Origin: Chitinophagaceae bacterium UBA2793
GTDB taxonomy: Bacteria; Bacteroidota; Bacteroidia; Chitinophagales; Chitinophagaceae
Direction of reading: 5' to 3'
Assembly (NCBI GenBank): GCA_002352045.1
Contig: DEHT01000025.1
Location: 11,877 to 24,589, forward strand
Length of the DNA stretch: 12,713 nt
The notes under the pieces were generated by a model. The model had not been told where the DNA came from. It did not search any database and saw nothing but the letters and a program-made list of their open reading frames with translations. Position numbers and translations under genes: made by a program. The first letter of the stretch is position 1; every line of letters starts with the position of its first letter. Shown in pieces: positions 1 through 6,381 of the stretch.

Positions 1-22
1 CTACCAATTTCGCCACCTGGGC
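1..22 (-). tRNA. tRNA-Leu, 5' end only (cut by window edge)
   Basis: Read on the minus strand, the first 22 bases of the gene begin GCCCAGG (5' acceptor strand), then T8, G9 and a D-arm start ending in AATTGGTAG. This closely matches the usual 5' end of bacterial tRNA-Leu (GCCC-GG-TGG-GGAATTGGTAGAC). The gene runs leftward out of the window, so the anticodon, long variable arm and 3' end are not visible and the isoacceptor cannot be named. A TAnnTTTG promoter box sits 17 bases upstream. The Leu identity rests on family resemblance of the 5' end only; another class II tRNA is less likely. Confidence 0.75.
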
Positions 23-39
23 TTCCTTTAATAGGATTG

Positions 40-47
40 CAAATATA
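40..47 (-). promoter_or_regulatory. Bacteroidota -7 promoter box for tRNA-Leu
   Basis: The minus strand reads TATATTTG, an exact match to TAnnTTTG. It lies between the dapD stop codon and the tRNA 5' end, so transcription would begin about 10 bases before the mature tRNA. No clear -33 TTG is seen at ideal spacing. It suggests the tRNA has its own promoter rather than depending on read-through from dapD. Confidence 0.5.
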
Positions 48-52
48 AGCTG

Positions 53-865
53 CTACACCGATACATTAAAATCTCTCAACGCATCGTTTAAACTTGTTTT
101 TAAATCGGTGCTTGGTTTGCGTTGCCCAATAATGAGCGCACATCCTACCCCATATTCACCTGCCGGAAATTTTTTATTGTAAGTACCCGGTATCACCACA
201 CTTCTTGCAGGCACCAGCCCTTTCATTTCTACCGGTTCGCTTCCACTTACGTCAATAATTTTGGTGCTTTGAGTGAGCACCACATTGGCGCCTAACACTG
301 CTTCTTTTTCTACCCTCACTCCTTCTACCACTATACAACGGCTGCCTACAAAAACACCATCTTCAATAATAACAGGGCTTGCCTGCAAGGGTTCCAATAC
401 GCCGCCAATTCCTACTCCACCACTCAGGTGAACGCCTTTGCCAATTTGTGCGCAACTGCCTACAGTAGCCCAGGTATCTACCATAGTGCCTTCATCTACA
501 TAGGCACCAATATTTACATAGCTGGGCATTAGCACCACATTCTTTGCTAAATAAGCACCATAGCGGGCTACCGCATGTGGCACTGCTCGCACACCCAATT
601 CTTTGTAATTGCTTTTTAGTTTCATTTTATCGTAAAACTCAAAAGGCGGCAGCGTATGCGTTTTCATTTGCTGAATACCAAAGTACAGCAAGATGGCTTG
701 CTTTACCCATTCGTTTACCTGCCATCCATTGCCTGTGGGCTCAGCAGTGCGAAGCCTTCCTTTATCTACTTCTTCTATAACATCTTTTACTGCCTGTACA
801 TATTTTTCGTCTTTTAATAATGCTCTATCGCTGTAAGCAGCCACAATTAATTCCTGTAAGTTCAT
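53..865 (-). CDS. dapD: 2,3,4,5-tetrahydropyridine-2,6-dicarboxylate N-succinyltransferase (DapD)
   Basis: This 270-residue cytoplasmic enzyme transfers succinyl from succinyl-CoA to tetrahydrodipicolinate in the succinylase branch of lysine and meso-diaminopimelate synthesis, supplying peptidoglycan precursors. The length is typical of the family. An alpha-helical N-terminal domain (about 1-100) carries RTAEP and GWQVNEWVKQA. A left-handed beta-helix of hexapeptide repeats (about 105-245) includes MPSYVNIGAYV (113-123), GTMVDTWATVGSCAQIG (126-142) and HLSGGVGIGGVLEP (146-159), the characteristic DapD signature. The C-terminal arm is about 246-270. It lies 26 bp downstream of the glycosyltransferase gene on the same strand and no TAnnTTTG box is visible in that gap, so co-transcription from the promoter near 1721 is likely (inference). 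The start codon fits the conserved N-terminus. Confidence 0.96.
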   Translation of the reverse strand: MNLQELIVAAYSDRALLKDEKYVQAVKDVIEEVDKGRLRTAEPTGNGWQVNEWVKQAILLYFGIQQMKTHTLPPFEFYDKMKLKSNYKELGVRAVPHAVARYGAYLAKNVVLMPSYVNIGAYVDEGTMVDTWATVGSCAQIGKGVHLSGGVGIGGVLEPLQASPVIIEDGVFVGSRCIVVEGVRVEKEAVLGANVVLTQSTKIIDVSGSEPVEMKGLVPARSVVIPGTYNKKFPAGEYGVGCALIIGQRKPSTDLKTSLNDALRDFNVSV

Positions 866-891
866 ATAGTTGTATTGTTTAAAATTTATTT

Positions 892-1707
892 TTAAATGTA
901 TTTATCAATGCCCACTGCAGCCCTGGTAATTTTTTCTTTTTTTACTTTTTCCCGAATGGCTTTGTTGTGGTCAATATCTTTTTGGTTTTTGTACGATCGG
1001 CTATGATCGAGGTGCAGGCATACTGCAGAGTAACGAATTTGTTTTGGTTTAATACCGTTGTTCATCAATCGTTCGCCCAACTCTCTGTCCAATGCACCAT
1101 ATTTCATTTCCTCGTTATAACCATTTACTGCAATAATATCTTTTTTCCATCCGCTGGCATTGTGCCCATTCCACGATGCATTGGTAGGTGTAACGGTATT
1201 CATCACACTGGCAAATCCTTTATTGAAAAACAGTTTGGTATTTTTAAATGATGATGGCAGTCCTTGCTGCTTTAGCCATTTCAATTCAAAGCATCGACCA
1301 TTGGCAATATCTTCCTGCGTTATTAGTTTTGAAATATTCATGGGCAGTTTAAAATATCCACCCGATAAAAAATAACCGCTCTTTTTTTCTTCATCATGTA
1401 CTTTCAAAAAATCTTTGTGGGGAATACAATCGCCATCGGTAAAAACCAGGTAATCGGTTTGAGCAGCCACTATGGCTTTATTTAAAATTTCGCATTTTCT
1501 AAACCCTGCATCTTCATGCCATACATGCCTAATGGGTACAGGCGATTGACTTTGCAACTGGGTTATTAAGCTCTTTGTTTCCTCTCCGGAGCCATCATCT
1601 GCAATAATAATTTCAAAATCGGTAAAACTTTGATGCCAATATCCCCAAACTGTTTTTTGCAACCAGTCGGGCGAATTGTAGGTAGTAAATATTACAGATA
1701 ATTTCAT
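892..1707 (-). CDS. glycosyltransferase family 2, soluble, with galactosyltransferase-like C-terminus
   Basis: A 271-residue GT-A fold glycosyltransferase with no membrane segment or signal peptide, so probably cytoplasmic or membrane-peripheral. The N-terminus MKLSVIFTTYNSPDWLQ is the family 2 opening strand. IIIADDGSGEET (33-44) contains the nucleotide-sugar-binding aspartates, and FTDGDCIP (89-96) holds the DxD metal-binding motif. Residues about 174-215, with NASWNGHNASGWKKD and YGALDRELGERL, resemble the C-terminal domain of galactosyltransferase-type GT2 enzymes. The C-terminal 40 residues are rich in lysine. Donor and acceptor cannot be read from the sequence. It diverges from the GT4 gene across 89 bp and precedes dapD by 26 bp. 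An exact TAnnTTTG box lies 13 bases before the ATG, with a short purine-rich AAGG in between. Confidence 0.85.
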   Translation of the reverse strand: MKLSVIFTTYNSPDWLQKTVWGYWHQSFTDFEIIIADDGSGEETKSLITQLQSQSPVPIRHVWHEDAGFRKCEILNKAIVAAQTDYLVFTDGDCIPHKDFLKVHDEEKKSGYFLSGGYFKLPMNISKLITQEDIANGRCFELKWLKQQGLPSSFKNTKLFFNKGFASVMNTVTPTNASWNGHNASGWKKDIIAVNGYNEEMKYGALDRELGERLMNNGIKPKQIRYSAVCLHLDHSRSYKNQKDIDHNKAIREKVKKEKITRAAVGIDKYI

Positions 1708-1720
1708 TTTACCTTTTTTG

Positions 1721-1728
1721 CAAAAGTA
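1721..1728 (-). promoter_or_regulatory. -7 promoter box for the GT2-dapD unit
   Basis: The minus strand reads TACTTTTG, an exact TAnnTTTG. The predicted start of transcription leaves a leader of only about 8-10 bases before the ATG at 1707. A TTG lies 25 bp further upstream, longer than the usual spacing, so the -33 element is weak. Confidence 0.5.
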
Positions 1729-1769
1729 GGTTGCTTTACTATAAAAAGAATTACAAGTAGGGTTTTAAT

Positions 1770-1788
1770 ATTAGTTTTACAAACTAAT
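1770..1788. repeat. inverted repeat over the GT4 promoter region
   Basis: The sequence ATTAGTTT-tac-AAACTAAT is a perfect 8-bp inverted repeat with a 3-bp spacer, ending 8 bp before the GT4 ATG. It overlaps TAGTTTTA (1772-1779), a 7-of-8 match to the -7 element on the plus strand. That placement suits an operator that would block RNA polymerase, or a small hairpin at the very 5' end of the mRNA. No regulator is encoded nearby. Confidence 0.4.
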
Positions 1789-1796
1789 GCCAAAAC

Positions 1797-2957
1797 ATGA
1801 GCAATAAAAAAGAAGCATTTAATATTTGTATCACCCGCAATCAACCATTTGCTTACTCCGAAACTTTTATTAGAAACCAAATAAAAAAACTATCGGAAAA
1901 GGCCAATGTGTTTTCCTTGCACAGTGGCAGACTTCCCGAAAAAGAAGAAGATGGCAACAACATTTATCCAAAACACAAATGGATTATACATAAAATTTTA
2001 AGAGGCATCACACAAAACCGAAATACATTTATTAGCAACAAAGTTTTAGCCCACTATCTTACTCAGAATAAAATTGATATTGTGTTGTCCAACTTTGGAA
2101 TGAGTGCTGCACACATGTCTGTTATTTGCAACAAGGTAAATATTCCGTTGGTTCCTCATTTTCATGGCTTTGATGCTACCAAGCAAAAAGTGATTGAAAA
2201 TTACAGAGCGCTTTACAAGCAAATGTTTCAAAGCTCACCGGCAATAGTAGCTGTTTCGGAAGTAATGAAAAAGAAACTTATAAGGCTGGGCGCTCCCGAA
2301 GAAAAAGTGAAAGTAATACCCTATGGAATTAACCTTACCAATTTTGCTCCGGCAATCGCAAACAAATCAACCGAGCAATTTATTTTTATTGCCGTTGGCA
2401 GGTTCACCGCAAAAAAAGCGCCCCTACTTACTATTAAAGCCTTTGAAAAAGTTTGTGATAAGTTGGCCCATGTATCCTTAATAATGATTGGTGGAAAAGA
2501 AGGGCTTTTTGCAGCATGTGAGCAATATGTACAAGCACAGAAATTAGAAAGCAAAATAAACTTTACCGGTACAATGTCCAGTGAAAAAATTGCTGAATAC
2601 ATGCAACAGGCACATGCATTTGTTCAACATTCCATTACGGCTGCCAATGGCGATATGGAAGGAACGCCTTTAAGTATTTTAGAAGCAGCAGCAAGCGGCC
2701 TTCCGGTAATATCAACCCTGCACGGCGGCATTATGGAAGCTGTATTGCACAACAAAACCGGGTTGCTCTGTGAGGAAAAAGATGTGGATGCAATGGCAGA
2801 AAATATGTTGACATTGACACAAAATCCAACAATGGCACAGCAAATGGGATTAGCCGGCAGAAAGCATATTGAAGAACATTATGATTTGGATAAACAATCG
2901 CAAAAGCTTTTTGAACTATTGAAATCTTCAATTACTGATTTTCATTCAAATGTTTAA
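1797..2957 (+). CDS. glycosyltransferase family 4 (GT-B fold)
   Basis: A 386-residue GT-B glycosyltransferase, the family's normal length, without signal peptide or membrane segments. The N-terminal acceptor domain (about 7-185) includes QPFAYSETFIRNQ (16-28), typical of the WcaL/colanic-acid-like subgroup, and PHFHGFDAT (120-128). The C-terminal donor domain (about 193-375) contains VGRFTAKKAP (200-209) and the retaining GT4 E-x7-E motif in EGTPLSILE (E288, E296), followed by AAASGLPVI. It probably adds a sugar from a nucleotide donor to a surface polysaccharide or glycolipid at the inner face of the membrane; the sugar is unknown. It is divergent from the GT2 gene and 53 bp upstream of tsaC. 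The start is supported by the fit of the N-terminus; it has no strong Shine-Dalgarno sequence. Confidence 0.88.
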   Translation: MSNKKEAFNICITRNQPFAYSETFIRNQIKKLSEKANVFSLHSGRLPEKEEDGNNIYPKHKWIIHKILRGITQNRNTFISNKVLAHYLTQNKIDIVLSNFGMSAAHMSVICNKVNIPLVPHFHGFDATKQKVIENYRALYKQMFQSSPAIVAVSEVMKKKLIRLGAPEEKVKVIPYGINLTNFAPAIANKSTEQFIFIAVGRFTAKKAPLLTIKAFEKVCDKLAHVSLIMIGGKEGLFAACEQYVQAQKLESKINFTGTMSSEKIAEYMQQAHAFVQHSITAANGDMEGTPLSILEAAASGLPVISTLHGGIMEAVLHNKTGLLCEEKDVDAMAENMLTLTQNPTMAQQMGLAGRKHIEEHYDLDKQSQKLFELLKSSITDFHSNV

Positions 2958-2972
2958 CATGCATTAATCATA

Positions 2973-2980
2973 TATCTTTA
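2973..2980 (+). promoter_or_regulatory. possible -7 box for tsaC
   Basis: TATCTTTA matches TAnnTTTG at 7 of 8 positions in the 53-bp gap before tsaC, leaving a leader of about 25 bases. It may give tsaC a promoter independent of the GT4 gene. A near-match of this kind is weak evidence in AT-rich DNA. Confidence 0.25.
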
Positions 2981-3010
2981 TCGCATTAGAAAAAATACAA
3001 ACAACATTTC

Positions 3011-3580
3011 ATGCTCATTGAGGATGACATACAAAACTGCCTAACCGTTTTACAAAAAGGAGGCATCATTCTTTACCCTACCGATACGGTTTGGGGTATT
3101 GGCTGCGATGCAACCAACGAAAATGCGGTTGATAAAATATTCAAACTAAAGAAAAGGCAGGAAACAAAAAGTATGATTATTTTGCTGGCCGAAGAAAAAG
3201 ATATTTTAAACTATACCACTCATCCGGAGGCCGTAACTTTTGATTATATAAAAGGGATTAACAAACCCACTACCATTATTTACGAAGGAGCAAAAAATTT
3301 AGCTAAAAATTTAGTGGGTGCCGATGGAAGCATTGCTATACGATTGGTGAATGATTCATTTTGCAAAAAGCTTATTGAAGCATTAGGAAAACCTATTGTA
3401 TCTACTTCCAGTAATATATCGGGCTACCCTGCCCCGGCCTTCTACCAGGATATTGATATTACCATAAAAAACGGTGTTGACTATATTGTTCAACACCGTA
3501 GAAACGATTTAACCCCGGCAGCGCCAAGTTCTATTATTAAATTAGAAAAAGGCGGCCATATTAAAGTGATAAGACCTTAG
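3011..3580 (+). CDS. tsaC: L-threonylcarbamoyladenylate synthase, short TsaC/YrdC form
   Basis: This 189-residue enzyme condenses threonine, bicarbonate and ATP to threonylcarbamoyl-AMP, the donor for the universal t6A37 modification of ANN-decoding tRNAs; TsaB/D/E complete the transfer. The YrdC fold spans nearly the whole protein. Visible signatures are LYPTDTVWGIGCDA (21-34), KLKKRQETKSMIILL (45-59, the KR-containing nucleotide-binding segment), SIAIRLVND (107-115), STSSNISGYPAP (131-142) and PSSIIKL (172-178). There is no C-terminal Sua5 domain, so this is the short form. It follows the GT4 gene and converges with the outer-membrane protein gene, stop codons 11 bp apart, with no strong terminator between. 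Confidence 0.94.
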   Translation: MLIEDDIQNCLTVLQKGGIILYPTDTVWGIGCDATNENAVDKIFKLKKRQETKSMIILLAEEKDILNYTTHPEAVTFDYIKGINKPTTIIYEGAKNLAKNLVGADGSIAIRLVNDSFCKKLIEALGKPIVSTSSNISGYPAPAFYQDIDITIKNGVDYIVQHRRNDLTPAAPSSIIKLEKGGHIKVIRP

Positions 3581-3591
3581 TGAATGCGCTA

Positions 3592-4170
3592 CTAAAGTGC
3601 AAGTCCTACACCTACCTGTATTTTTTGGTTCTTCCATTTTTCCTGGTTATCCAGGTCGTTTATGTTATTTAAACCAACCGTATAACGGCCATAAATTCGA
3701 AGCTTAGAAATATTAAATTGTAAACCACCCAGCATACTAAAGTCGCCGGTTTTAAATGCATTGTGGCCATTTTCTACCAGGGTATTATCGGGATCCATCA
3801 AAATACTAAACTGAGGCCCTGCTTGCAAAGTGATAAAATTGTTTGCTTTGAAATTAAGTAACAAAGGAATGTTTAAATATTTCAGCTTTACTTTAGACAA
3901 ACTGTCAAACTGATAAATATCGCTAAAGCTGCTGCTTGTATCAATATTGGTTTGGCTAAAATAAACTTCGGGCTGAACAGCAAATTTTTTACCAAGCCCA
4001 ATTTCGGCAAAGCCACCTAAGTGATAACCGAAACTAAATTTATCTTTAAAAGATTGTCCGTCTAATTTATGAATATCTGCACCGGCTTTTACACCTACTT
4101 TAAATTGAGCAAATAATGTAACGGAACTGAAAAGGCAAATAACAGCCAAGGTTAGGAATTTAATTTTCAT
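3592..4170 (-). CDS. PorT-like outer-membrane beta-barrel protein
   Basis: A 192-residue exported protein. Residues 1-22 form a signal peptide with a basic start (MKIK), a hydrophobic core and a likely cleavage near LFAQ. The rest is alternating short beta-strands with aromatic girdle residues, matching the outer-membrane beta-barrel family common in Bacteroidota (porin family/PorT-like). Typical pieces are VGVKAGAD (25-32), HLGGFAEIGLGKKFAVQPEVYF, LKYLNIPLLLNFK, LQAGPQFSIL, and the barrel-closing IQVGVGLAL at the C-terminus. The size suggests a small eight- to ten-stranded barrel. Function is not predictable; relatives are mostly uncharacterised. It converges on tsaC. A weak promoter-like TATCTTGG (4195-4202, minus) lies about 25 bases upstream of the ATG. 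Confidence 0.85.
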   Translation of the reverse strand: MKIKFLTLAVICLFSSVTLFAQFKVGVKAGADIHKLDGQSFKDKFSFGYHLGGFAEIGLGKKFAVQPEVYFSQTNIDTSSSFSDIYQFDSLSKVKLKYLNIPLLLNFKANNFITLQAGPQFSILMDPDNTLVENGHNAFKTGDFSMLGGLQFNISKLRIYGRYTVGLNNINDLDNQEKWKNQKIQVGVGLAL

Positions 4171-4377
4171 TGTAATAGAGTTTTAAATTTTAAACCAAGA
4201 TATATGCCAACTCAATTCAAAATACATAATAGTAAGTGAGTTAACATTTATTTTTGAATAATGCCAACTTGTAATAATGTTTAAAACTAAAATTTGTAAG
4301 CAATGATATTTTGTACTTTTTTAAAATTCAATCTTTAAAAAATTCAAATTTAAACTCATCTAACTAATAAAAACCCT
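4171..4377. other. AT-rich intergenic region with no gene seen
   Basis: About 200 very AT-rich bases lie between the divergent outer-membrane protein gene and the helicase promoter. I find no credible ORF, RNA gene or strong inverted repeat here. The minus-strand promoter of the outer-membrane gene presumably sits at the left side, and the -33 region and any upstream activating sequence of the helicase promoter at the right side. Confidence 0.6.
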
Positions 4378-4385
4378 TACCTTTG
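4378..4385 (+). promoter_or_regulatory. -7 promoter box for the DEAD-box helicase
   Basis: TACCTTTG matches TAnnTTTG exactly. It marks the change from AT-rich intergenic DNA to a higher-GC transcribed-looking leader. Transcription starting near 4390 would give a 5' leader of about 200 nt, far longer than the other leaders in this window. No good TTG is seen at -33. Confidence 0.55.
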
Positions 4386-4387
4386 CG

Positions 4388-4592
4388 CCTCCCGAAACAA
4401 ATCGGGCTTAATTTCTGAGAATTACATGATATGCTCAGATGCTGTTGACAGCAGGATGTAAGACCTCCAACTATTTCCTCCACATTGAGTTACAACGGCC
4501 GTTAGCATTACATGTGCCCAGCAATTTTTGTTTGACCACACATGTTATTTGCACAGGCAATTAGCAGGTCGTTATTTTAAAATATTTATACA
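4388..4592 (+). promoter_or_regulatory. structured 5' leader of the DEAD-box helicase mRNA
   Basis: The leader contains several separate inverted repeats. CCCGA/TCGGG (4391-4395, 4402-4406) has a 6-nt loop. TCTGAG/CTCAGA (4414-4419, 4434-4439) is directly abutted by TGCTG-TTGA-CAGCA (4440-4453), so the two stems could stack. AACGGCCGTT (4494-4503) is a 10-bp palindrome. ACATGTG/CACATGT (4510-4516, 4539-4545) closes a 22-nt loop. Three CCTCC motifs (4388, 4464, 4477) and an 11-codon mini-ORF starting at 4426 also lie here. DEAD-box helicase mRNAs of the CsdA type are known in other bacteria to carry long regulatory leaders linked to cold and autoregulation; this one matches no riboswitch I recognise. 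It could also be a small RNA or attenuator. The base pairing is seen in the sequence; the regulatory role is inferred. Confidence 0.5.
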
Positions 4593-6329
4593 ATGAATGC
4601 ATTTGAAGCATTGGGATTGAATGAAAAGATTGTTCAGTCTATTTCCGATTTAGGTTTCAGCGAACCTACACCTATTCAACAACAAGCTATTCCGGTACTA
4701 TTATCGGGTACCATGGATTTTGTTGGCCTTGCACAAACAGGTACGGGCAAAACCGCTGCTTTTGGCTTACCTCTTTTACAATTAATGAATGCTGCCGATA
4801 AATTTCCGCAGGCATTAATTGTATGCCCTACAAGAGAACTTTGTTTGCAAATAACCAACGACCTGGTAGCATTTAGCAAACACAGCAAAGGTATTTATGC
4901 CGAAGCCGTGTATGGCGGTGCGTCTATCACCATGCAAATACGCAACCTAAAAAAGGGCGTTCAAATTGTGATAGCTACACCGGGCCGCTTAATTGACCTA
5001 ATAGAAAGAAAAGCCATTGACCTGCAAAAAGTAAAATATGTAGTGTTAGATGAAGCAGATGAAATGCTCAACATGGGTTTTAGAGACGATATTGATTTTG
5101 TATTGAAAAATACCATCAACCGGGAGAGTATTTGGTTGTTTAGTGCAACCATGCCGCCCGAAGTAAGGGCCATCTCCAAAAACTTTATGGAGAATCCTAA
5201 AGAAATTACCGTTGGTAAAAAGAACAGCGGCAATGCCAATATCGATCATCAATATTTTGTAACAAGTGCTCAATATCGTTATGAAGTTTTAAAACGCCTC
5301 ATTGATTTTAACCCGGGCATGTATGGCATTATCTTTACAAGAACCAAGGCCGATGCACAGGATATTTCTGAAAGGTTATCAAAATCGGGTTACGAAATTG
5401 AAGCCTTGCATGGCGATTTAACGCAGCAACAAAGAGACAGAGTAATGGGCCGCTTTAGAAGCAAAGCATTGCAATTACTGATTGCTACCGATGTGGCCGC
5501 AAGAGGTATTGATGTAGATGGCATTACCCATGTAATCAACTACGAACTACCCGACGACATGGAGGTTTACACACACCGTAGTGGTCGTACAGCCCGTGCA
5601 GGCCGAAGCGGTATTTGTATTTCTATTTGCCATAGCAGAGAAACTTACAAAATAAAGCAGTTGGAAAGAATGATTAATTCGCAGTTTCACAAACTCGATA
5701 TTCCCAGTGGCAAAGAAGTTTGCCGCAGGCAGTTCTTCCACTTTATGGATAAATTAATAAGCACCGATATTTCGCATGGCGATTATGAAACTTACCTACC
5801 CGATTTAATTCAAAAGTTTGAAAGCGTTAGCAAAGAAGAAATTTTGCAAAGGGTGGCAGCCCTGGAATTTGACCATTTTTTAAAATATTACCAAAACGCA
5901 GAAGACCTCAATATGCGTGAAAACAACAGGGGCAACCGATTTGACCAAAACGATCATAGAAGCAATGGAAGCCGCCGGGAACGCAGCTTTGGCAGAGACA
6001 ATGGTTATACCAGGCTGTTTGTAAACCTGGGTACTAAAGATGGTTTTTACAAAGCAAGTTTCTTACAGTTTATCTTAGACGAAAGCAACCTTAAAAAAGA
6101 AGTGCTGGGCAAGATTGATATGCGTGAAATGAACAGTTGGGTAGAAATAGATAAAAACAATGCCGGCCGAATGATAAAAGCAATGGATGGCAAACGCTAC
6201 AACAACCGTACTGTACGTATGAACGAAGCAGATGGCGGGTTTAGGCGCCCAAATGATGAAGGAGGAAGAAACAGAAGCGGTGGCGACCGGAAAGGATATC
6301 AACAACAAAGAGAAAAAAAACAATTCTAA
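4593..6329 (+). CDS. ATP-dependent DEAD-box RNA helicase with C-terminal DbpA RNA-binding domain
   Basis: A 578-residue cytoplasmic RNA helicase probably acting in ribosome assembly or cold-stress RNA remodelling. The helicase core is complete: Q motif GFSEPTPIQQQ (21-31), motif I AQTGTGKT (47-54), Ia PTREL, TPGR, motif II DEAD (153-156), motif III SAT (184-186), motif V LIATDVAARGID (296-307) and motif VI HRSGRTARAGR (328-338). A helical linker (about 350-440) and an R/N/G-rich basic stretch (about 441-470) lead to a DbpA-type RNA-binding domain (about 472-546, LFVNLGTKDGFYKASF...VLGKID...WVEID). The tail (547-578) is Arg/Gly-rich and disordered. The domain order matches the DeaD/CsdA and DbpA groups; which one cannot be fixed by eye, so no symbol is given. 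It has its own promoter, a long structured leader and a strong terminator, so it is probably monocistronic. Confidence 0.95.
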   Translation: MNAFEALGLNEKIVQSISDLGFSEPTPIQQQAIPVLLSGTMDFVGLAQTGTGKTAAFGLPLLQLMNAADKFPQALIVCPTRELCLQITNDLVAFSKHSKGIYAEAVYGGASITMQIRNLKKGVQIVIATPGRLIDLIERKAIDLQKVKYVVLDEADEMLNMGFRDDIDFVLKNTINRESIWLFSATMPPEVRAISKNFMENPKEITVGKKNSGNANIDHQYFVTSAQYRYEVLKRLIDFNPGMYGIIFTRTKADAQDISERLSKSGYEIEALHGDLTQQQRDRVMGRFRSKALQLLIATDVAARGIDVDGITHVINYELPDDMEVYTHRSGRTARAGRSGICISICHSRETYKIKQLERMINSQFHKLDIPSGKEVCRRQFFHFMDKLISTDISHGDYETYLPDLIQKFESVSKEEILQRVAALEFDHFLKYYQNAEDLNMRENNRGNRFDQNDHRSNGSRRERSFGRDNGYTRLFVNLGTKDGFYKASFLQFILDESNLKKEVLGKIDMREMNSWVEIDKNNAGRMIKAMDGKRYNNRTVRMNEADGGFRRPNDEGGRNRSGGDRKGYQQQREKKQF

Positions 6330-6335
6330 TGTAAA

Positions 6336-6368
6336 AAAATCCCCTGCATTTCCAGGGGATTTTCTTTT
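6336..6368. terminator. bidirectional stem-loop terminator between convergent genes
   Basis: AAAATCCCCTG (6336-6346) pairs perfectly with CAGGGGATTTT (6353-6363) across the 6-nt loop CATTTC. A T-rich run follows on the plus strand and an A-run precedes (T-run on the minus strand). It starts 7 bp after the helicase stop and ends before the ompA-like stop, so it can serve both convergent genes. Confidence 0.9.
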
Positions 6369-6381
6369 AAATATCTTTCAG

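Noticed and set aside
544..780. Plus-strand ORF antisense to dapD, and similar antisense ORFs under other genes
   Set aside because: They mirror strongly conserved genes on the opposite strand, have no recognisable domains, and lack promoter boxes; shadow frames.
3575..3605. Possible terminator between convergent tsaC and the outer-membrane protein gene (TTAGT/ACTAA stem)
   Set aside because: Only 5 bp with a 9-nt loop, partly within the stop codon region and without a T-run on either strand.
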